This document shows positions 1-5,464 of a DNA stretch of 5,846 nt, in pieces. How positions within the stretch are numbered: position 1 is the first letter of the stretch; each line of letters starts with the position of its first letter. The notes under the pieces were generated by a model, which saw nothing but the letters and a program-made list of their open reading frames with translations, searched no databases and was not told the DNA's origin. This stretch comes from DASWVC01 sp036401335 (lineage in GTDB: Bacteria; Verrucomicrobiota; Verrucomicrobiia; Chthoniobacterales; JAFAMB01): the NCBI GenBank assembly GCA_036401335.1, contig DASWVC010000068.1, forward strand, positions 1 to 5,846, written 5' to 3'. A program made the position numbers and the translations under genes.

Positions 1-2
1 GT

Positions 3-677
3 CCCGGCACCATCACGCAGTGGCCGCAGCAGTTCGTGGCGGTCCCGGCGTCCATCGCGCCGACCTTCCTGCAATTGGACCTGGGTTACCTTTGGACCCA
101 CTTCGGGGCCGCCTTTCCGATCGTGCTGGTGATCTTTTTCGGCGACCTCATGAGCGGCCTGGCAACCGTCATGGGAGTTTGCGACCGGGGCGGTCTCGTG
201 GACGAGCACGGCCGGATTCCACGGTTACGGGACGCACTGGTGGTCGATGCCCTGGCTGCCAGTGCCGGAGCCTGTCTTGGCACCTCCACGATCGCCATCT
301 ATGTGGAATCTGGCGCCGGCGTGGCGGTAGGCGGCCGGACCGGCCTCACGAGTCTGGTGGTGGCGGCCTGCTTCCTGCTCTCGTTGTTTTTCAATCCGTT
401 GATTGCCGCCATCCCAGCCGTGGCCACCGCCCCGGCCTTGTTGCTGGTCGGCGTGCTGATGATGCAATCCATTGTTAAACTTAACCTTGACGACCTCACC
501 GTCGCGGTTCCGGCGATTGTCACAATTCTTTTGATGGCGATCGCCAGCATCAGCGACGGCATGGCCATCGGCATCCTCCTGCACCTGCTCCTGATGATCG
601 GCAGCGGGCGCGCCCGCCAGGTGCCGGTTGCCACCTACGTGATTGGTCTGCTTTTTCTCGCCCACTTTGTCCTTTGA
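3..677 (+). CDS. AzgA-family (NCS2) purine permease, C-terminal part, 5' cut by window edge
   Basis: Inner-membrane proton symporter of the AzgA branch of NCS2, which imports adenine, guanine or hypoxanthine. The frame is open to the left edge (first whole codon at 3, reading PGTITQWPQQF), so the GTG at 36 is not a real start. About 224 residues are present, roughly half of a 430-480 aa family member. Visible hallmarks are APTFLQLDL (about 57-86), the loop GLVDEHGRIP, and the TM10 block GTSTIAIYVESGAGVAVGG at 279-335 with the substrate-binding Glu (codon 306-308). This is followed by GRTGLT and several hydrophobic helices to the C-terminus. The TM8 motif normally reading FDTxGT aligns with MSGLAT, so the usual Asp is Ser here unless three residues are inserted. 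The adenine deaminase-like gene starts 39 bases downstream, so the two are probably cotranscribed. The family call is firm; the exact nucleobase is not determinable. Confidence 0.9.
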   Translation, partial: PGTITQWPQQFVAVPASIAPTFLQLDLGYLWTHFGAAFPIVLVIFFGDLMSGLATVMGVCDRGGLVDEHGRIPRLRDALVVDALAASAGACLGTSTIAIYVESGAGVAVGGRTGLTSLVVAACFLLSLFFNPLIAAIPAVATAPALLLVGVLMMQSIVKLNLDDLTVAVPAIVTILLMAIASISDGMAIGILLHLLLMIGSGRARQVPVATYVIGLLFLAHFVL

Positions 678-716
678 CTTTTCCGGCCCTCTTCCTGCCT
701 TTCGCCGGCCTCATTC

Positions 717-2570
717 ATGATTGATCCGCAACAAACCAACCAGAGCGAAACCGAAACACGCCAGCACCTGGCTTTGGTCGCGCTCGCCAAGCGTCCCGCC
801 GATGTTCTCATTGGCGGGGTTACCCTGCTCAACGTGTTCACGCTCGAATGGCTGGAATCGTGGGACGTGGTGATCGCTTCCGGCCGCATTGCCTGGACCG
901 GGCCGTCGGGCCAGTGGCCGGGCGAAGCGGCTGAAATCGTGGACCGCCGCGGTTTCTATGCCGTGCCCGGTTTCGGCGAACCCCATAAGCACATTGAGAG
1001 CACCCACCTCACGCCGGAGTATGAAGCCGCCCTGGTTCTGCCCGACGGCAACACCTGGACGGTGGAGGCGTCCCATGAGTTCGCCAATGTGAACGGGCGC
1101 AGAAACGTGGAATTCTGGCTGACCGCGCGCAAGCACGGCAGCCCGCTCAAAATTTTTCCGGTGCCGGGTTCCGCGACTCCGCCAACCGCGTTTGAGGAGA
1201 CGGGCGGTTACAACGGGTACGAGCAAGTCCGGCAGGATTTGGAAAACCTTGCGGTGCCCGGGCTGGACGAGGTGATGGATTGGTCAGCCGTTTGGAACCC
1301 CGAAAACCCGGGTTACGAACGGCTCTGGGGGGCAATGCGAGCGACGTGGGAGGCTCGCGGCGTCGTGGCCGGGCACGGCACAGGGCTGCATACGCCAGGG
1401 GAGATCAGTGCGTTCGCGGCGGCGGGGTTGTCCAGTGACCACGAATGCCGGCAGGCGGAAGAAGCGTGGAACAAACTGGCCCGGGGCGTGTTCCTGATGC
1501 TCCGGCCGGTCCACGGCGGCGTCGATCGGGCCATTCCTTACTTTGTGCAACGCGGGTTGAAAGACTGGTCCAATGTATCCCTGACCACCGACGACCGCGA
1601 TGCCGCGGAAACCCTCGAGAAAGGCAGCTGCGATTTCAACGTGCGCTGCGCCATTGAGGCGGGGGCGCCGGTGGAAGCAGCCTACGCGATGGCCAGCTAT
1701 TACCCGGCCCGGTACTGGCACCTCGAGCACCTGGTCGGCTCGGTTGCGCCCGGCCGCTACGCGGACCTGGTACTCTTGTCGGATCCCAAGAACGTCGCCA
1801 TCGACGAGGTGTTTGCCGATGGCAAACTTGTGGCAAAAAGGGGGCGGTACCTTTTGGATGTGCCGAAGATTGAATGGCCCTCCTGGGCCACGCAAACCAT
1901 GCAGGTCGGCGGCACCTTTCAACGTGAAGACTTTGAGATCGCATCACCCGCCGGGGCTCGCGACGGGCATGCCACCGCTGCGGTGCTCGAGCCGTTTTCT
2001 TTCCGACCGGATTTTACTGCCGTGCAACTCCCGATCATAGAAGGCCGGGTCGAGCGGGGCGAAAACGCGACCAAATTTGCCATCATCGATCGGTACCACG
2101 GGGTTAAGTCACTTTCGAAGATGTTCTGGATCAACGTCGGCCCCAAAACAGCCGGTTCGGCCCTGGCCTGCTCGGTGGCCCACGATCACCATAACGTGTG
2201 GGTGTTAGGGAGTTCCGACGCCGCCATGGCTCAGGCGGCAAACGCATTGGTGACGATGGGCGGAGGGTGGGTTCTGGTTCATGCGGGGGAGATCACCGCG
2301 ACGGTCCGCTTTGAGGTAGGCGGCCTCATGACGGCACGGCCGGCGGAGGCCGTCGCCGCAGACCTCCGAAACCTTTGGACCGAAGCGGAAAAGCTCGAGT
2401 GGCTCGGAGGTCCTGGCATTCCCTTCTGGACGCCCGGGCTGCCGAAGCGGATGGTCTTTGCCACCCTTACCTGCACTCCCTGGCATTGGGTGCTGGTGGC
2501 CCCCAGTCGGCTGGCGCCGCAAGGCTTCGTGGACGTTACGACCGGCAAGACGCACCCTGTGGTCTGGTAA
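717..2570 (+). CDS. adenine deaminase-like amidohydrolase (COG1001)
   Basis: Predicted cytosolic binuclear-metal amidohydrolase, expected to deaminate adenine to hypoxanthine and ammonia. The 617 aa length is slightly above the usual 550-600. An N-terminal beta domain (about 28-82) leads to the metal motif PGFGEPHKHIES (His90, His92, Glu94). Then come SHEFANVNG (His120), LDEVMDW (Glu185, at the place of the bridging Glu in this family), GHGTGL (His220), SSDHE (240-243) and TTDDR (Asp292/Asp293). GSVAPGRYADLVLL (341-354) closes the amidohydrolase domain. The AdeC-specific C-terminal domain follows, with HDHHN (489-493), NALVTMGGG and QGFVDV (602-607). All likely catalytic residues are present, but flanks differ from the usual PGFIDxHVHIES and DGHAPGL, so the substrate could be another 6-substituted purine. 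N6-methyladenine is known for one COG1001 member. The ATG at 717 has no Shine-Dalgarno, only a pyrimidine-rich leader. The permease gene lies just upstream. Confidence 0.88.
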   Translation: MIDPQQTNQSETETRQHLALVALAKRPADVLIGGVTLLNVFTLEWLESWDVVIASGRIAWTGPSGQWPGEAAEIVDRRGFYAVPGFGEPHKHIESTHLTPEYEAALVLPDGNTWTVEASHEFANVNGRRNVEFWLTARKHGSPLKIFPVPGSATPPTAFEETGGYNGYEQVRQDLENLAVPGLDEVMDWSAVWNPENPGYERLWGAMRATWEARGVVAGHGTGLHTPGEISAFAAAGLSSDHECRQAEEAWNKLARGVFLMLRPVHGGVDRAIPYFVQRGLKDWSNVSLTTDDRDAAETLEKGSCDFNVRCAIEAGAPVEAAYAMASYYPARYWHLEHLVGSVAPGRYADLVLLSDPKNVAIDEVFADGKLVAKRGRYLLDVPKIEWPSWATQTMQVGGTFQREDFEIASPAGARDGHATAAVLEPFSFRPDFTAVQLPIIEGRVERGENATKFAIIDRYHGVKSLSKMFWINVGPKTAGSALACSVAHDHHNVWVLGSSDAAMAQAANALVTMGGGWVLVHAGEITATVRFEVGGLMTARPAEAVAADLRNLWTEAEKLEWLGGPGIPFWTPGLPKRMVFATLTCTPWHWVLVAPSRLAPQGFVDVTTGKTHPVVW

Positions 2571-2637
2571 GAAACCGGCACGCGGGAACAGAACCGGGAG
2601 TGGACGGCAAAAGGGGCGTCAAGGGGTGAGGACCTGT

Positions 2638-3123
2638 TCAACCAGGCCCGGTCCGCAGGAGGTAATCCAAATCAATCCGATCCTTTTCCCGAAGGCCCTG
2701 TTTGAGGCGGATCATCAAGGAGCGGTTCGCGAATGGAATCGGAACGTTTTGGACCAAACGGACCGTTACTTCGTCCCGGGCCTCGGCAAATGGGACGCCG
2801 CAGGCCACCGTCATAAGGTCCACGGTGACCTCATCATTGACCCGGGTCACGACCCACGTGCTCAAATCCTCGTCCGGCCCAAGCTCATCAACTGCTTTTT
2901 CGGGCAGACTCCGTAATGCCTCGATGACCCGGCGTTGATTGTCCAACGAGGGGTCAATCAACAGGTCAATGTCCTCGGTGGCCCGTACGAGGCCGAGTTC
3001 GTTCATCGCCAAGCCCCCGATGACGATGTACTCGGCCTCGAGGCGGTTGAGCTCGGCGCAAAGGCTCAGGAGATCGCTCCGGTTCGGCGGCCTCGTTGCG
3101 TCAGGCATCTTCCATCTCGGCAT
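2638..3123 (-). CDS. AbiEii-like minimal nucleotidyltransferase
   Basis: A 161 aa single-domain protein of the DNA polymerase beta-type nucleotidyltransferase superfamily. It carries IVIGGLAM (34-40, GG at 36-37), then RATEDIDLLID (48-57) with the metal-binding pair Asp51/Asp53, and a third acidic position in VDLM (Asp102). The end reads LMIRLKQGLREKDRIDLDYL, the Lys/Arg/Asp pattern closing AbiEii/DUF6036-type proteins. It has GG rather than GSxxRG, so it is not the MNT antitoxin of HEPN-MNT pairs. Relatives include toxins that add nucleotides to tRNA, as well as uncharacterised proteins; activity here is unknown. Two starts are possible: ATG at 3123 (used here), or ATG at 3108, which gives an 8-base overlap (ATGCCTGA) with the stop of the upstream small gene. 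Either way it is translationally linked to that gene. It runs convergent to the deaminase gene, 67 bases away. Confidence 0.82.
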   Translation of the reverse strand: MPRWKMPDATRPPNRSDLLSLCAELNRLEAEYIVIGGLAMNELGLVRATEDIDLLIDPSLDNQRRVIEALRSLPEKAVDELGPDEDLSTWVVTRVNDEVTVDLMTVACGVPFAEARDEVTVRLVQNVPIPFANRSLMIRLKQGLREKDRIDLDYLLRTGPG

Positions 3124-3289
3124 AGGTTCGAAAACGTTCCACCCGGGCCCGCTTCGGCTTGCCCCGCAGAAACGGCTTTAGGTTTCGCTGAAGTGCATCA
3201 AACCGTTCCCAAACATCGCCTTTTGCACGGCCGACCACCCGCATATTACCGGAAGCCGGACGATTCTGGTCAGGACTCACCGGGAACAC
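3101..3289 (-). CDS. small basic hypothetical protein upstream of the nucleotidyltransferase
   Basis: I do not recognise this family. The frame gives 62 aa from GTG at 3289, or 47 aa from ATG at 3244 (MRVVGRAKGDVWERF...). The second may be the true start because the first 15 residues look like noncoding translation. Neither start has a clear Shine-Dalgarno. The protein is Arg/Lys-rich (FLRGKPKRARVERFR, about 40-54) and ends FRTYAEMEDA. Its stop codon lies inside the first codons of the nucleotidyltransferase gene, giving a 23-base or 8-base overlap depending on that gene's start. Short proteins ending in an RFRTYxEM-like segment often precede such nucleotidyltransferases, as far as I recall; this suggests a cognate antitoxin or partner. 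The overlap is the main evidence that it is real. It could still be a chance ORF. Confidence 0.45.
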   Translation of the reverse strand: MFPVSPDQNRPASGNMRVVGRAKGDVWERFDALQRNLKPFLRGKPKRARVERFRTYAEMEDA

Positions 3290-3379
3290 CGTAGCAGGCG
3301 TCCAGAGTCTCGCCCAGGGTAATCCTGCGCTGGCAGGGCTACCGATCCACTACGGGCTCCGGACCTGCGGGGAAAAGAA

Positions 3380-4393
3380 TCAGCTTTTGCGGTGCGAATC
3401 CCGTTCGATCAGCCGGGGAGGAATGCCTTTTTGAATCACGGTGCGCTGGCCATTGATAAGCGCCAGCAACTCCTGGGCAAGCATCCTGCCCAATTCCTCT
3501 AGCCGATGATCCACCGTGGTAAGCGACGGCACAATCCCTTCGCAGATGTCATTGTTGTCGTAGCCAACCACGGCCACATCGTGCGGTACCCGCCGGCCGG
3601 ATTCCGACAAGAATTTGATCGCCCCGGCCGCCATGTAGTCATTGGCGCAGAAAACTGCGTCCAGCGGACCCTCCCGCGCAATCTCGCCCATCATCGAGAA
3701 CCCGGTATGAATCATGAAATCGCCGTATTTCACCACCAGGTCGGCGACGCCGGCCGAAGCTAATCCTTCCCGGAACCCGCGTTCGCGCTCAATGGCGTCG
3801 ACGTGGCTTTCGGGGCCGTTAATCATGGCAATCCGTTGGTAGCCCAAGCTTGCGAAGAGGTCGGCCACGAGGCGCGCGCCGGCCGCATTTTCGATGTCCA
3901 CATAGTTTGTCTCCAATCCGAAGCGCCCGGGCCGGAACATGACGTAGGGAAACCGATTCGCCTGAAACAGTTCAAGAAACGGGTAGTGCCTCACGAACTG
4001 AGGCACAATAATGATGCCGTCGAGCGATTTGTCGTGAACCACATTTTCGAAGTATGCGGCTAGCCCCGGGTCTTCGTGCGATTTGACTTCCAGGCGAAGG
4101 CTGTATTTGCATTCATCAACCACGCCCAGAATGCCTTCGATCAGGTAATAGAAAAGGGCGGTGTGGCGCACGATGTCGGCGTGCCGGCTCGACGTCATGA
4201 AGAGAAGGGAAATGGTTTGGGATTTGCTGGCCTTGAGCATCCGTCCAACGCGGTTCGGCACATAGTTCAGGTGCCGGGCTGTGCGTAGAACCCGTTGCCT
4301 GGTTGCTTCATTCACCTTCCTGCCGTTGAGCGCGAGGGAGGCGGTGGCTGCGGACACGCCCGCAACGTGGGCAACTTCTTTCAAGGTTGACAT
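3380..4393 (-). CDS. LacI/GalR-family transcriptional regulator
   Basis: A 337 aa protein of usual LacI-family length. The N-terminal helix-turn-helix is TLKEVAHVAGVSAATASLALN (residues 3-23). The hinge helix is PNRVGRMLKAS (46-56), with Leu53 at the place of the Leu that inserts at the central CpG of LacI-family operators. A periplasmic-binding-protein-like effector domain runs from about 60. It includes DGIIIVPQF (125-133), LDAVFCANDYMAAGA (244-258), VAVVGYDNND (273-282) and PSLTTVDH (289-296), and ends RLIERDS. Ala15/Ala16/Leu20 occupy the base-reading positions of the recognition helix. The ATG at 4393 places the helix-turn-helix at the very N-terminus, as usual. It is transcribed divergently from the binding-protein gene, so the expected role is ligand-responsive repression of that gene and possibly autoregulation. 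The effector is probably a sugar or sugar derivative, not identifiable here. Confidence 0.93.
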   Translation of the reverse strand: MSTLKEVAHVAGVSAATASLALNGRKVNEATRQRVLRTARHLNYVPNRVGRMLKASKSQTISLLFMTSSRHADIVRHTALFYYLIEGILGVVDECKYSLRLEVKSHEDPGLAAYFENVVHDKSLDGIIIVPQFVRHYPFLELFQANRFPYVMFRPGRFGLETNYVDIENAAGARLVADLFASLGYQRIAMINGPESHVDAIERERGFREGLASAGVADLVVKYGDFMIHTGFSMMGEIAREGPLDAVFCANDYMAAGAIKFLSESGRRVPHDVAVVGYDNNDICEGIVPSLTTVDHRLEELGRMLAQELLALINGQRTVIQKGIPPRLIERDSHRKS

Positions 4394-4445
4394 GTGAAGC
4401 CTGTTGTCTTGATCCTCTTTCGCCGACGCGTCAAACTCGGTTTAC

Positions 4446-4457
4446 CGCCTGCAGGCG
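4446..4457. repeat. 12-base perfect palindrome upstream of the LacI-family gene
   Basis: The sequence CGCCTGCAGGCG is identical to its reverse complement. It lies about 53 bases upstream of the regulator's ATG. Just beside it (4433-4443) is a shorter dyad, AAAC-TCG-GTTT. Either could be a regulator site acting on the LacI-family gene, but GC-rich DNA yields such palindromes by chance and no other evidence supports a function. Confidence 0.25.
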
Positions 4458-4560
4458 TTTCTCTGGGGCGCTGCCGGACGCCAGCCTGGTGGGAGCAGGG
4501 CGAAGGCCACCGACCCGTGCGGGCCGGGTGAGAGGAAAGGGCGGGACATCGAGAAACCGA

Positions 4561-4588
4561 TTGACAAACAGGGGCAGATCCTTATGTG
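4561..4588 (+). promoter_or_regulatory. candidate sigma-70 promoter for the binding-protein/VOC genes
   Basis: A perfect -35 hexamer TTGACA lies at 4561-4566. After a 16-base spacer comes TATGTG at 4583-4588, a partial -10 (TAT matched, second half poor). The start point would fall near 4595, inside the palindrome at 4594-4607, the classic arrangement for repression by a LacI-family protein. The weak -10 is the main doubt. Confidence 0.5.
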
Positions 4589-4593
4589 GTGAA

Positions 4594-4607
4594 CTAAATC
4601 GTTTTAG
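4594..4607. promoter_or_regulatory. candidate LacI-family operator
   Basis: CTAAATCGTTTTAG is a 14-base dyad with 5-base perfect arms (CTAAA/TTTAG) around a central CG; 12 of 14 positions are symmetric. AAnCGnTT cores with a central CpG are typical of operators read by LacI/GalR proteins through the hinge-helix Leu. It is AT-rich in a GC-rich surrounding, lies between the divergent regulator gene and its presumed target, and overlaps the predicted transcription start. The adjacent regulator is the obvious candidate binder. This is an inference from position and symmetry. Confidence 0.62.
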
Positions 4608-4647
4608 GATCGGTCGTTCGAGCTAGCCCCGGGGTTGCTCCAGCGCC

Positions 4648-4664
4648 GGAACCGGAACGGTTCC
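4648..4664 (+). repeat. 7-bp-stem hairpin/dyad in the putative leader
   Basis: GGAACCG-GAA-CGGTTCC forms perfect 7-base arms around a 3-base centre, ending 14 bases before the ATG at 4679. It has no downstream T-run (CTCCCCCTTA follows), so it is not an intrinsic terminator. It could be a leader RNA hairpin affecting translation or message stability, or a second protein-binding dyad. The function is unknown. Confidence 0.4.
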
Positions 4665-4678
4665 TCCCCCTTACCCCC

Positions 4679-5425
4679 ATGAACTACCGCTCCCGCCGGC
4701 GTGGCCGGCTTTGTCCAGCCCTGATCGCGGCGAAAACCGACCTCATCATCCTTAACGCCGCAGATTCCAAAAGCATCGCACCGGCGGTGCGTGAGGCCAA
4801 GGCAGCCGGGGTTACCGTCGTCGCGATGGACGTATCCGCCGAGGGAGGGGTTGATGCGACCGTGATGTCCAACAACGTGGAAGCGGGTGAGCTTGCGGGT
4901 CAATACATTGCCGACCGCCTAAACGGCAAAGGGGATGTCGTGATCGTGAACGGGCCCCCGGTCTCATCCATCATCGACCGGGTGAAAGGGGTGCAAGCCG
5001 TCTTCCAGAAGTACCCTGACATCAAAGTGCTTTCCTTTGAACAAAATGCGGGCGCAAGCCGCGATGGCGGTTACCGGGTAATGACTGACCTGTTGCAAGC
5101 CTTCCCAAAAATTGATGCGGTATTCGCCATCAATGACCCAACCGCTTTGGGCACCGGCCTGGCTGCCACCCAGGCGCGCCGGAGTGAGTTTTTTATCGTG
5201 GGCGTTGACGGCGCCGCTGAAGTCCAGACGGCCCTTAAAGATCCCCACAGCCTCATCGCAGCAAGTCCGGCCCAGGATTTCCCAGGCCTGGGTAAGGAAT
5301 CGGCGGAAGTCGGCTTCAAGATCTTTCAGGGTGAAACGTCCGCGAACCCCACCGTCCTCATCCCCGTCCATTTGTTGACCAAGGACAACATAGCTGATTA
5401 CAAAGGACCGCTCAGTGCAAAATAA
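4679..5425 (+). CDS. RbsB-like sugar-binding protein, apparently missing part of the N-terminal lobe
   Basis: Related to periplasmic ligand-binding proteins of ribose-type ABC importers. The 248 aa length compares with about 300-330 for the family. Homology starts abruptly at LIAAKTDLIILNAADSKSIAPAVREAKAAGV (15-45), the middle of the N-terminal lobe. It continues through VVAMDVSAE (Asp51), SNNVEAGELAGQYIADRL, IIDRVKGVQAVF (Arg101), DAVFAINDPTALG (146-158) and IVGVDG (173-178), to a normal end. The first beta strand and helix, which carry the aromatic residues of the ligand pocket, are absent. Residues 1-18 (MNYRSRRRGRLCPALIAA) resemble a signal-peptide start (Arg-rich, then hydrophobic), but the hydrophobic stretch is cut short. 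An in-frame deletion is the simplest reading. Ligand binding and export are doubtful. No Shine-Dalgarno precedes the ATG, and the upstream frame is open only to 4598 with no ATG. A VOC-fold gene, not transporter subunits, follows. Confidence 0.78.
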   Translation: MNYRSRRRGRLCPALIAAKTDLIILNAADSKSIAPAVREAKAAGVTVVAMDVSAEGGVDATVMSNNVEAGELAGQYIADRLNGKGDVVIVNGPPVSSIIDRVKGVQAVFQKYPDIKVLSFEQNAGASRDGGYRVMTDLLQAFPKIDAVFAINDPTALGTGLAATQARRSEFFIVGVDGAAEVQTALKDPHSLIAASPAQDFPGLGKESAEVGFKIFQGETSANPTVLIPVHLLTKDNIADYKGPLSAK

Positions 5426-5464
5426 CCACTCCCCCAAGAATCCTCCCCAAGTTTTCCCCCGCCC

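Noticed and set aside
225..665. Open minus-strand frame of 146 aa opposite the permease gene
   Set aside because: It is antisense to a clear AzgA protein, with low-complexity His/Gln/Gly-rich translation and no recognisable domain. Such frames are common opposite GC-rich genes.
1284..1922. Open minus-strand frame of 212 aa opposite the deaminase gene
   Set aside because: It lies entirely within a well-supported gene with continuous family motifs. Its translation has no domain and reflects the codon bias of the other strand.
2630..2654. Possible terminator hairpin (GGACC...GGTCC) between the convergent deaminase and nucleotidyltransferase genes
   Set aside because: The stem is only 5 bp with a 15-base loop, competes with another 4-bp pairing, has no T-run, and mostly lies inside the end of the nucleotidyltransferase gene.
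3324..3337. Small hairpin (CCTGC-GCTG-GCAGG) after the LacI-family gene
   Set aside because: A 5-bp stem without a T-tract in GC-rich DNA is too weak to call a terminator. The 90-base gap 3290-3379 otherwise shows nothing I can support.
4387..4626. 79 aa plus-strand frame in the LacI/binding-protein intergenic region
   Set aside because: It overlaps the predicted promoter and operator, is Arg-rich with no domain, and has no ribosome binding site. Best read as noncoding regulatory DNA.
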